Shown here: piece by piece, positions 54,700 to 64,000 of the stretch
Layout: each line of letters opens with the position of its first letter
How positions within the stretch are numbered: position 1 is the stretch's first letter
Source of the DNA: Rhodovulum sp. ES.010
GTDB taxonomy: Bacteria; Pseudomonadota; Alphaproteobacteria; Rhodobacterales; Rhodobacteraceae
Direction of reading: 5' to 3'
Length of the DNA stretch: 64,000 nucleotides
NCBI RefSeq assembly: GCF_900142935.1
Contig: NZ_FSRS01000002.1
Coordinates: forward strand, 35,436-99,435
The notes under the pieces: model-generated
Databases searched by the model: none
What the model was told of the DNA's origin: nothing
The model's input: only the letters and a program-made list of their open reading frames with translations
Made by a program: the position numbers and the translations under genes

Positions 54700-55015
54700 C
54701 GGGTAAAATTTTTTAGAGAAATTTTCTGATTCATGGCGCATGCGCTACGAATGGCGCTAAAGTTTGGCGTTTCGAAAAGATATTAAAATTCCCTCTGGAG
54801 CGGCATCATAATCATGTGATATTTGGATTTGGGTAGTTATATCAATATGTTAAAATATATAAATTGCTTTATGGATTTGTGCTGAGGTGAAAATATGTGA
54901 AATTTTATATTTTGCTTTGTGGCAAAAGATATGACGGCAAGAGCTGATTAATCTCTCGGGGTGAAAAGAGCGGAAGATTTGCCGCGCAAGGTCACCCACT
55001 GAGAGAGAGAGAACG
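54700..55015 (+). promoter_or_regulatory. A/T-rich leader upstream of the second giant gene
   Basis: About 300 bp with a base composition far more A/T-rich than the genes, no convincing gene, and several possible -10/-35 elements (for example TTGCTTTATGG and TATATAAATT near 54860). A ribosome site of alternating GA stands just before ATG 55016. It is completely different from the GC-rich leader of copy 1. 54453-54700 likewise shows no supported gene. Confidence 0.5.
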
Positions 55016-58000
55016 ATGCTTCCGCTCAAGCCAAAGACGGGCCTCCCCATATCCGAATATGACTCTTTGACAAGTGGAGAAACCACACTCCAGTCGAGCG
55101 AGGTATCTTATTTAGGCTCTCTTGATTTCGGGGCACTGGATATCGCGGGATTCCAGCCCGGCTCCCAGGACATGGGCGCCCACGCGGCCTCGGCCGATGG
55201 CCTGACGCTGACGCAGTCGAGCCAGAGCTGGGAACAGATCACCGGCGCGTTCACCGTCACCGAGGACACCCGCCTGTCCTTCGACTTCGCCGCCTCCAAG
55301 GCCGGCGAAATCCACGCCATCATGTTCGCCAACGGCGAAACCCTGTCGGAAGCGACCACGATCCAGCTGCTCGGCTCCCAGGCCTTCGGCATGCAGGACT
55401 ACGCCGATTACGAGGCCGGGTCGGGGCTGCGCCATTACGACATCGCCCTGGGCGACCACTTCACCGGCAGCTTCGACCGCATCGTCTTCCTCACCGACGA
55501 CGATGCCGGCCTGGGCGCCGACAGCACCTGGGCAAACGTCACCCTGCAGACCGGGACGGACGGCGCCGAGGCGGGCTCGGCCCTCGATTTCGGGGCACTG
55601 GATATCGCGGGATTCCAGCCCGGCTCCCAGGACATGGGCGCCCACGCGGCCTCGGCCGATGGCCTGACGCTGACGCAGTCGAGCCAGAGCTGGGAACAGA
55701 TCACCGGCGCGTTCACCGTCACCGAGGACACCCGCCTGTCCTTCGACTTCGCCGCCTCCAAGGCCGGCGAAATCCACGCCATCATGTTCGCCAACGGCGA
55801 AACCCTGTCGGAAGCGACCACGATCCAGCTGCTCGGCTCCCAGGCCTTCGGCATGCAGGACTACGCCGATTACGAGGCCGGGTCGGGGCTGCGCCATTAC
55901 GACATCGCCCTGGGCGACCACTTCACCGGCAGCTTCGACCGCATCGTCTTCCTCACCGACGACGATGCCGGCCTGGGCGCCGACAGCACCTGGGCAAACG
56001 TCACCCTGCAGACCGGGACGGACGGCGCCGAGGCGGGCTCGGCCCTCGATTTCGGGGCACTGGATATCGCGGGATTCCAGCCCGGCTCCCAGGACATGGG
56101 CGCCCACGCGGCCTCGGCCGATGGCCTGACGCTGACGCAGTCGAGCCAGAGCTGGGAACAGATCACCGGCGCGTTCACCGTCACCGAGGACACCCGCCTG
56201 TCCTTCGACTTCGCCGCCTCCAAGGCCGGCGAAATCCACGCCATCATGTTCGCCAACGGCGAAACCCTGTCGGAAGCGACCACGATCCAGCTGCTCGGCT
56301 CCCAGGCCTTCGGCATGCAGGACTACGCCGATTACGAGGCCGGGTCGGGGCTGCGCCATTACGACATCGCCCTGGGCGACCACTTCACCGGCAGCTTCGA
56401 CCGCATCGTCTTCCTCACCGACGACGATGCCGGCCTGGGCGCCGACAGCACCTGGGCAAACGTCACCCTGCAGACCGGGACGGACGGCGCCGAGGCGGGC
56501 TCGGCCCTCGATTTCGGGGCACTGGATATCGCGGGATTCCAGCCCGGCTCCCAGGACATGGGCGCCCACGCGGCCTCGGCCGATGGCCTGACGCTGACGC
56601 AGTCGAGCCAGAGCTGGGAACAGATCACCGGCGCGTTCACCGTCACCGAGGACACCCGCCTGTCCTTCGACTTCGCCGCCTCCAAGGCCGGCGAAATCCA
56701 CGCCATCATGTTCGCCAACGGCGAAACCCTGTCGGAAGCGACCACGATCCAGCTGCTCGGCTCCCAGGCCTTCGGCATGCAGGACTACGCCGATTACGAG
56801 GCCGGGTCGGGGCTGCGCCATTACGACATCGCCCTGGGCGACCACTTCACCGGCAGCTTCGACCGCATCGTCTTCCTCACCGACGACGATGCCGGCCTGG
56901 GCGCCGACAGCACCTGGGCAAACGTCACCCTGCAGACCGGGACGGACGGCGGCACACCCCAGCAGCCGGGCGGCCAGGAGCCCGACCCGGACCCGGTCGA
57001 ACCGCCCGAGGACCCGGCTTCCCCGGTCGAGGACCCGTCAGCCCGGGACGCCCTCGGGCGACGGTGCCGGGACGGACGGCGGCATCCAGATCGACCGCAC
57101 CGCGGTGGAGGTGAATTTCCGGGCGGTGACGACGCTGCGGCCGAGGGCGACGCCATCGCGGGATCCGCATCCTGGACGGTCCGGCGCATGGCAACCTGAC
57201 CGTCAATCCCGACAACAGCCTGGCACTGGTGCTGACCGAGACCGACTATACCGGCCGGCTCGACATCCGCTACGAGGTGACCCACGCCGACCGGTCGACC
57301 GAGGTCGTGGAAACCCGGCTGGAGGCGGTCGCCGGCCCGGTCGAGGGCGGCTGGGGGCTCGGCGATCACTACATGCTGGCGACCGACGCGAACGACGAGG
57401 TGATCGTCGAATGGGGCGACAACCACCGCGACGTCTACGTCTCGGGCAGCGACGCCGCGCTGAGCCTGGAGGAGATCGCCGAGATCGAGGGGCTGAAGCC
57501 CGGCCAGATCAATGGCCGCTGGCTGGCGGACCACCCCGAATACGGGTCGTCCGAGGACACCGCCCTCGATTCCGGGGCGGGCTACATGCTGTGGCGGACC
57601 TTGGTGAGCGACTCCTACGAGGCGCCGGCCTCGCACTGGCTGCGCCTGGAGGCGGGCTACGAATACGACATGCGCATCCCCCTGATCGGAATGCGCGGCG
57701 AATCCGAGCTGCACCCGTTCCACATCACCTCCTATGGCGCGGGCGAGAAACCGGTCCTCTCGAACATGCTGCAGACCTTCGGCGAGGGCTCCCGCAACCT
57801 GGTCATCAGCGACGTGGAACTGGGCGACGGCCTGCGCTTCATCGCCAGCGGCGAGAACTACATTCTCGAGAACATCACCTCGCGCGGCGACATCATGACG
57901 ATCCAGAAAGTCGGCGATTTCACGCTGCGCAATTCCGAGGTTCGACGTGGCACTCGAAACCTCGCTGACGGAGGGCCGCTGGGAGCCGGCGCCGAACCGG

Positions 58001-59801
58001 ATCTCGGGGATCTACACCAGCGCCGTCGACGGGCTGCTGATGGAGAACACCTTCTTCGACCACAACGGCTGGGCCGACGGCTACGACCCGGATCTTTCGC
58101 TGGACGGCAACCAGCCGCCCAGCATCTACAACCACAACGTCTACATCGCCGTCGACAACCTGGACCTGACCTTCCGCGACAACATCTCGATGCGCGCCGC
58201 CTCCTTCGGGGCGCAGATCCGCTCGGGCGGGTATGTCGAGGACAATGTTTTTCTCCACAACAACGGCGCGGTCTATGTGGCCGGCGGCCCCACCAAGGGA
58301 TCGAGTTCCGTCTACGCGGGCAACTACTCGCTCTATGCCGACAACGTGATCACCTCGGGCCAGAACCTGATCTACGGCGACATCAACGGCCAGGTCACCG
58401 GCGGCATGGGCGACTACGCGCCGCTGACCTCCCACGTGGACAACATCGTCGCCCATCTCGCCAATCCCGACGACCCCGAGGAACTGGCCAGCAAGACCAT
58501 AACCCAGCCCGCCATCTACGGCGCTACCAAGGCCTATTACAACGACACGATCGTCTATAACTGGGCCGGGGCCGGCAAGGACAAGCACTTCCAGGACGTC
58601 AACACCGAGGGGCTGGACCGGGACGTGCTCGATGCCACCACGATCCAGAATTTCGCCGCCACGCTTCTGGGCAAGGCCGACGCTACGATCGCCGACCTGG
58701 CCGCGCACCTGCGCGCCTCGGCGATCGAGGACGCGTTCGCGGGCAAGACCGACGCCGTGCTGATCACCGAGTTCTTCCAGGCCGGCTTCGGGCTCACCCC
58801 CGAAGGCCGGCTCGCGGCGGAAGACCTGCGCTTCGTGCCCAGCGATCTTTCCGGCGGGGTCCGCTGGGACAACCGGCTGAACTGGTCGACCGAGGATCTG
58901 CCCGGCACCGTCGCCGGCGACAGCGTCGACCTGGCCGGCAACTGGGTGCGCTATGCCGGCACGACCGCGATCGAGGATCTCGATTTCGGCGCGGGGGGCC
59001 GGCTGACCGTGACCCAGGGCAAGCTGGAGATCGCCGGCGACGTCGAGACCGAGGCCGCGGGCGGCACGCTCGCGATCGCCGAGGCCGGCCAGGTCTGGAT
59101 GAACGGCTATGGCGACAGCGACCGGCTGGAGATCGCGGTGGAGGGCGGCCGCTTCGCCAATACCGGGGCCGTGGACGGGCGGATCGACCTGTCGATCTCC
59201 GGCGGCCAGGCGCTGCTGGCCACCGAGGGCGCCCGGGCTCGACCTCTCCGGCGACAGCGCGATCGAGATCCGGGGCGACGCGGCGCAGGTCGGGTTCGGG
59301 CCCGCCGGCGGCCCCGGCGTGCTGCGGCTCGAGGCGGGCAGCACGCTGCGCTTCGAAGCCGCCGATGGCGGAATCGGCAGCATCGGCGAATTCCGTTCCG
59401 GCGCCCAGGGCGAGGCGCCGGTCGACGTCGCCTCGGGCGTGAATTTCGGCGAGGCGCAGCTTCAGATCGACCTCTCGGGGCTCGACGCCGGGGCCGGCCG
59501 CCACGCGCTGATCTCGGTCGACGAGATGGTCGGCGCCTTCGACAGCATCGATGTCACCGGCCTGTCGGATGCGCGCGACGCCAAGATCGTCGTCGACTAC
59601 ACCAACGACGTGTTGATGCTCGAGGTCTCGGACGAGGGCGCGGGCGCGGGCCGGCTGGACCTCTCGGTGCGCGGCGATGCCGAGGACGCCCGGGCCGATG
59701 CCCGTCTCTGGGAGGCGCTGACCGCGGACTTCGCCCCGCTCGGCGACGACCAGATGCCCGACGAGGTGGCGCTCAACGACGTGCTGCTGATGGAGTTCTG
59801 A
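55016..59801 (+). pseudogene. Giant modular protein, copy 2: four identical CBM-like repeats, then frameshifted
   Basis: ATG 55016 opens a new 35-residue leader (MLPLKPKTGLPISEYDSLTS) without a Sec signal. It joins four CBM-like units of 154 residues identical to the third unit of copy 1. After the Pro-rich linker the frame breaks near 57035 and again between 57105 and 57165, near 57944 (2 bp lost), 59233 (1 bp gained) and 59298. Between these breaks the beta-helix and tail match copy 1 almost exactly, to the same end NDVLLMEF at 59801. Without the indels it would be an intact protein of about 1630 residues. Because the differences are indels rather than substitutions, sequence error is at least as likely as decay. 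Confidence 0.75.
55124..56971 (+). repeat. Four tandem 462-bp units, apparently identical
   Basis: Units start at 55124, 55586, 56048 and 56510. The last diverges only in its final 20 or so bp. Each encodes one CBM-like module in frame (154 codons). No substitutions between units were noticed, which means very recent amplification or gene conversion. The single matching unit in copy 1 ends at 26069. Confidence 0.95.
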
Positions 59802-59810
59802 GCACCGGCC

Positions 59811-59862
59811 GGGCGGGGAGCCCCCTGCCCGGCCGCGGCCGCGCGGCCGCGCGGCCGCGGCC
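59811..59862. terminator. Terminator-like palindromes, arm 2 copy
   Basis: Exact mirror of 22709-22760: hairpin at 59811-59830 and the 32-bp GGCC/GCGC palindrome at 59831-59862, again between the convergent giant gene and xrtE. Confidence 0.5.
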
Positions 59863-61467
59863 TAGATGATCTGCAGGTTGCCCGTGGTCACCGCCACCCC
59901 GTAGACCACCGCGTTGGCCACGGCATGGGCGAGCACCGCATCGCCGATCCGCCCGCGCCGGCGGCAGACCCAGGAAAACACCAGCCCGGCCACCAGCGCC
60001 TCGGCCCAGCGGTCGTGCAGCGCGGCGAAGGCCGAGGCCGAGACCAGCGCCGCGGCGACGGCCCAGGCCCGCCCCTGCCCCAGCCTGAGCTTGCCCTCCA
60101 GGTAGTCGCGGAAGAACAGCTCCTCGACGAGCGGCACCAGAAGCACCGTGCCGAGGCCGCGGGCCAGGTACCACCCCACCAGCGCGCCCCGGCGAGCGTG
60201 CCATAGGGCGGCGCGGCATCGCCCGCCGGCACCGGGATCACGCACCACATCGCGCCGATCGCCGCCCCCGCCCCGAGGGCCACCGGGTCGAGCCGCCAGT
60301 CCAGCGCGCGGTAGATCGGCCAGAACAGCGCCACCACCGCCCCCAGGAGCGCGGTGCGCAGCGGGTAGAGCGCCCCCGGCGCGGTCGACAGCGTCGAGAC
60401 CACCAGCGCCGAGAGCATCAACACCGCGAAGGGCAGGATCCGGGCGGCCATCGGATCGCGCCACAGCGGGGGCAGGGGCGCCGCCGCGGCCGGCCCCGCG
60501 CCCGCCGCCCGCGATAGAGCGCGGGGACGCCCCGCGCGAGCGCCACCACCCCCAAGGCGATCAGGGTGAACATCAGCCAGCCCGCATGGCTGTGAAAGCC
60601 GCCCACGGCCAGTTCGGGATGGCCGCTCAGCCCCAGCGCCAGCAGGGCCACGATCCGCACCACGTTCAACAACGCGCTGACGGCGATGCCGAGCGGCAGC
60701 AGCACCAGCGCCAGGGGAAAGCGAAGCTCGTGGCGGAACAGGATCAGGAACACGTCACGAAGATCGTGACCAGGGCCATCCCCTCGACCCCGAGCAGACC
60801 GGGGCGATGTCGATCCGGAACCCCTCGGCGCCGATGATCTTGCGCGCAGGGTCGGTCTCGATGCTGTAGCCCAAGACCCGCGTCCCCCAGACCACCGCGG
60901 CGAAGGTGGCCTCGTGATCGTGTCGACCTGCCAGAGCGGGCGGATCTTGATCGCGAGATAGGGCGCGGCCAGCCCCGCCACGGCGCTCAGCGCCAGCGGC
61001 CGGCCGGCCTCGGCCAGCAGGGTCCGCCAGCGCGCCGGCGGCGCCAGCATCAGCGCCGCGCCGGCCCCGCCCAGCAGCATGCCCAGCCCCCAGACCGCCG
61101 CGGCCGGCGCCACGAACATGCGCCCGGTGCCGTTCTCGAGAAACAGCAGCGGCAGGAACATCACCGCCACCCCGGCGAGGTTTGAGGCCGAGGGGCAGGG
61201 GGCGCGGCCCGGCCTCGGCAGGAACCGCGCCATCGCCCCGCGCGCGAGCATCGCGAACAGCGCGAGCGCGCCGGCCAAGGTCAGCGCGCTGACCATCACG
61301 CCGCTGGCCGCGCCGCAGATGCGCCAGCCCCAGTTCGCCTGGCAGTCGAAATCGATCCCGTGCTTGTAGATCAGGCTGATCGCGGCAAATTCGGCCGCCA
61401 GCAGCCCCAGGACGATCCACAGCCCTCCCCCGGCCGCACCGGCCCGTGCTGCAGGCATGCGTTCCAT
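59862..61467 (-). pseudogene. xrtE: Exosortase E/protease, copy 2, several frameshifts
   Basis: Same gene as 21099-22709, in reverse. Single-base losses or gains near 60195, 60510, 60757, 60792, 60913, 61189 and 61230 break the frame seven times, yet the catalytic segments (VCSG, NVVRIVALL, EELFFRDYL, HAVANAV) are unchanged between them. Seven frameshifts with almost no substitutions is not how genes normally decay. Confidence 0.85.
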
Positions 61468-61551
61468 TCTCGCGCTCCGAATTCCCCACCCCGTCCTTGC
61501 GGGATAGCCCAGCCCGGGACACCGCTCAAGGACGTTGCGCGAAAGGCGCGG

Positions 61552-61565
61552 TTTCGCATGCGAAA
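61552..61565. promoter_or_regulatory. Palindrome TTTCGCATGCGAAA, arm 2 copy
   Basis: Same 14-bp candidate centromere as at 21001-21014, 71 bp from the end of the second parB. Confidence 0.45.
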
Positions 61566-61635
61566 ACCGAAACGCCAGAACCTTGGAAACGCGGGATTTT
61601 TTCTGGCAAGCGCCGGAAATCTCGTGCCCCGGCCG

Positions 61636-62619
61636 TCACCGGCGGGCGAGAAAGCCGGCGATCGCCTCGGCCAGGCCGTCGTCGACGGCGCCCCCCGACA
61701 GCACGATGCGGCCCTTCTTCGCCGCAAGCCGGATCCCCGGCGCGACCTCGCGCGCGGTCTCCGCCCGGGCGGGCGCGGCCTTCTTCAGCGCCCGTTCCAG
61801 GGTCCGGCGTTCGGCCGCGGCATCGGCGGGGGGGCTTTTGCGCAGCGCTCGGCCAGCCGGCCGGCCAGGCCGGGATCGGATTTGAGCGCCGCGGCCAGCG
61901 CCAGCCCCAGCCGTTCCGGGATCGCGGCGGGAAACCGCAGCACCGCGCCCAGCGTCTCGTGCAGCCCGGCGAAGGTCAGGATCTTCGAGCGCCGCGCGGC
62001 CGGGGCGTTGGCGAACAGCCCGCGCGCCGCGGCGGCCGGGTCCTCGAACAGCCCCATCCGGGCCGCCTCGGCGACCAGCCGCCCGCGCTCGTAGAACGAC
62101 AGGTCGGCACGGATCTCGTTTTCCTCGACCATCGCCAGATAGGCCCCGGCCGCGCCTTCGGGGCTGCGGATCAGGCACTGGATCTCGGCAAAGCGGGACT
62201 CGCCCGTCTCGGCATGCAAGTCCGACAGCGCCGCCAGGCGCCGTGCCCCCGAGATCAGCCCGTAACGCCCGCCGCCCAGGTCGACCACCTCGACCGGGGG
62301 TCTGCTGGCCGCGCGCGGCCAGGCTCGCCTTCAGCGCCGCCATCTCCTCGGCGTCGTGGTGCAGCCGGTCGCGCATCAGGTGGCCCGCCTCGACCGCCGC
62401 GAGCGGCACCGAAACCACCATCCGCCCGCTCTCCCGGGCCGCGGCGATCTCGCCGGACAGCCGGTCCAGCGCGGCGCGGGTGGCGGCATCGGCGGCGACC
62501 TCGGCCACCGGCGGCCGGCGGGTCGCGGTCGGCGCGACACCCTGGGGGTAACGCTGGGTCATGGGGTCCTCGGCATCGGGCAGGTCCGGCATCGGGGAGA
62601 GGCGTTTTCTGCGCGCCAT
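61636..62619 (-). pseudogene. parB: Partition protein ParB, copy 2, frameshifted
   Basis: Mirror of 19947-20930. One base is missing near 61848 and one extra G is present near 62301 (CCGGGGG against CCGGGG), so the frame is broken twice. The part between (about 165 residues with LISGARRLAAL and the HTH) is identical to copy 1. Confidence 0.85.
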
Positions 62620-62665
62620 CAGACGGGCTCCTTGGCTAAGATGGGGTGAAACGACCGGGCGCAGG

Positions 62666-64000
62666 TCATTCGGCGGCTTCCGCCCGGGCCAGTTCCTCGC
62701 GCCGCCAGATGCCGTAGAGCAGGGTCTTGAACGCGGCGTAGGTCGCGTCGAAGGCGGCGCGGCCGCGGGCATAGGTCTCGCGGTTGAAATCGCGGTAATC
62801 GGCCTCGTAGATGCCGTTCACCTGCTCCCCCCTGGCCGATCAGCGCGGTGAAATCCTGCCTGTGGGGCGAGAGCACCGGGCCCATATAGGCCTGGATCAG
62901 CCCCGCCATCTCGGCCTGCTGGGCGGCGTCGTAGCGGGTCATCACCGCGCGCACTGCGTCCCATTCGAACTGCAGCTCCTCGCGCCCCAGCGCGCGGGCG
63001 GCGACGTTCTCGCCCTCCTCGATCGAGGCGAAGGTGGCGTGCAGCATGTCGAAGAACCGCCCCGTGGAGTCGAATTCCAGGAACGACGCGCCGAAGGGCA
63101 CCAGCAGGATGTCGGCCGCCGCCAGCCCGTTGATCGTGAGATAGCCGAGCGCCGGGGGGGTATCGAGGAAGACGAGGTCGTAGGCGTCCAGCACCCCGTC
63201 CTCGGCCAGGATGTCGGTCAGCGCGTCCCACAGCCGCCAGCCGCGCGACTGCATCCGCCAGACCGGAATCTGGAATTCCGCCCAGTAGAGGTTCAGCTGC
63301 GCCCCGATCAGGTCGATATTCGGCCAATGGGTGCGGCCGATCACGTCCTGTGCCGTGACCTTCAGTGCCTCGCCCAGGGTGTCGTCCAGCGGCAGCGGCG
63401 CCTCGCCCCGGTCGAGGCGCCGCTGGTTGTCGGCCCGGAGCGTGGTGGCGTAGTGGCGCGCAAGCAGCGGGAAGGCGGTGTCCCATTCGTCGGCGATCTG
63501 CCCGCCGAAGATCGAGGTCATCGACCCTTGGCTGTCGAGGTCGATCACCAGCACCCGGTAGCCGTCGAGCGCGGCGGACATCGCCAGGTGCGCCGCCGTC
63601 GAGGTCTTGCCGACCCCGCCCTTGAAATTCGCCACCGCGACGATCTTGGCAGGCAGGCCCTCGGGCCGGTAGGGCAGGTAGCCCTTGGCCTTGGAACCTT
63701 CCGCCCCGAAATGCGCCCGCAGCCGCAGCACTTCGTCCAGCGAGAACCACTTCGCGCCGCCCTCTGTTTCGGAGCGTCCCTGGGGCAGGTCCGGGTTCTG
63801 CCGCAGCACCCGGCGGAAATGGGCCGGCGCCACCGGGATCAGGTAGCGGGTGATCTCCCAGGTGGAGAACAGGCGCAACCGCCGTTCCCCGGTTGCGTCC
63901 AGCCCCCGCGCCGCGAGATCCGCCCGCCCCGGCGACAGGATTCCGCCACGCTGGCGAATTGTGCCGTGCCCACGGGGCCCCGAGCGTCGTCATGGCCCCG
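62666..64000 (-). pseudogene. parA: Partition ATPase ParA, copy 2, partial and frameshifted
   Basis: Mirror of 18562-19900; the first 14 codons lie beyond the window. Two bases are lost near 62830 (CCCCCCTGG against CCCCCGCCTGG) and one near 63975. The Walker A segment FKGGVGKTS and the following 300 residues are intact. Whether a second repA follows outside the window is not visible. Confidence 0.85.

Larger units (their letters stand above)
56510..64000 (-). repeat. Large inverted repeat, arm 2 (truncated by the window)
   Basis: Complement of 18562-26069. It is 17 bp shorter because of about 17-20 small indels, for example near 57040, 57113, 57140, 57944, 59233, 60195, 60510, 60757, 60792, 60913, 61189, 61230, 61848, 62301, 62830 and 63975. 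Most lie in runs of C or G. Very few substitutions were seen (one near 57084). Confidence 0.93.

Noticed and set aside
54513..54734. Possible 73-codon gene on the minus strand in the A/T-rich leader
   Set aside because: No ribosome site, no protein-like pattern, and it sits in IS debris and promoter-like DNA.
55124..56971. Possible CRISPR-like array because of regular repeats
   Set aside because: Units are 462 bp, in frame, without spacers, and encode a protein domain.
57229..59801. Separate genes in arm 2 starting at 57229, 57947 or 59109
   Set aside because: They are pieces of one frameshifted copy of the giant gene; each continues where the previous frame breaks and matches copy 1.

Overview
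The window is GC-rich DNA (roughly 70% G+C in the genes) whose gene families and codon use point to an alphaproteobacterium of the Rhodobacterales (roseobacter-type). It carries its own replication and partition module: an RPA-family initiator, an iteron/DnaA-box origin, ParA and ParB. It also carries a ccdAB toxin-antitoxin pair and many insertion sequences, so it is most likely part of a plasmid or chromid. A RepA-type replicon carrying a dTDP-rhamnose operon, exopolysaccharide genes and a type I exporter resembles the known roseobacter 'biofilm plasmids'. That comparison rests on gene content only.

Layout. 1-14.1 kb is an exopolysaccharide locus: the end of an SLBB-type export protein, an outer-membrane barrel protein, a rhomboid protease, the rmlCBDA operon (minus strand), a sulfotransferase, exosortase D fused to EpsI, then five polymer genes (three GT2 glycosyltransferases, a WecG-type transferase and a Wzy/ligase-like membrane protein). 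14.3-17.1 kb is a long beta-helix-type protein. 17.1-20.9 kb is repA, the origin, parA and parB. 21.1-22.7 kb is exosortase E/protease. 22.8-27.2 kb (minus) is a giant modular protein: three roughly 154-residue CBM-like repeats, a beta-helix and a strand-rich tail. 27.6-37.4 kb is a second glycan locus: flippase, sulfotransferase, GT4, pyruvyl transferase and GmhA on minus; GT4, HddA, HddC, GmhB and GalE on plus. It holds a complete set of enzymes for GDP-D-glycero-alpha-D-manno-heptose. 37.4-55.0 kb is an accessory island: IS fragments, ccdAB, two small unknown genes, two adjacent tyrosine recombinases with an excisionase-like regulator, an IS3 copy, a LuxI synthase, an IS5 copy, a type I secretion ABC transporter with its HlyD adaptor, and a cluster of IS110, IS21 and IS5 pieces.

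55.0-64.0 kb is an inverted second copy of parA-parB-exosortase E-giant protein (arm 1 18562-26069; arm 2 56510-64000, running off the end). This second giant gene has a different N-terminus and four identical 462-bp repeat units. Arm 2 differs from arm 1 mainly by about 17-20 small indels, most of them in runs of one base, and these break every gene in it. That pattern looks more like unpolished sequence than natural decay, so the arm-2 'pseudogenes' should be treated with caution.

How it may work together: the rhamnose, heptose and galactose sugar-nucleotide genes, transferases, two sulfotransferases, a pyruvyl transferase, flippase and export proteins would make an acidic surface polysaccharide. 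The two beta-helix proteins have no Sec signal and could be matrix proteins or polysaccharide-acting enzymes, perhaps exported by the type I system. Two exosortases imply sorted proteins, but no substrate with a sorting tail was recognised here. No tRNA, rRNA or CRISPR was seen.
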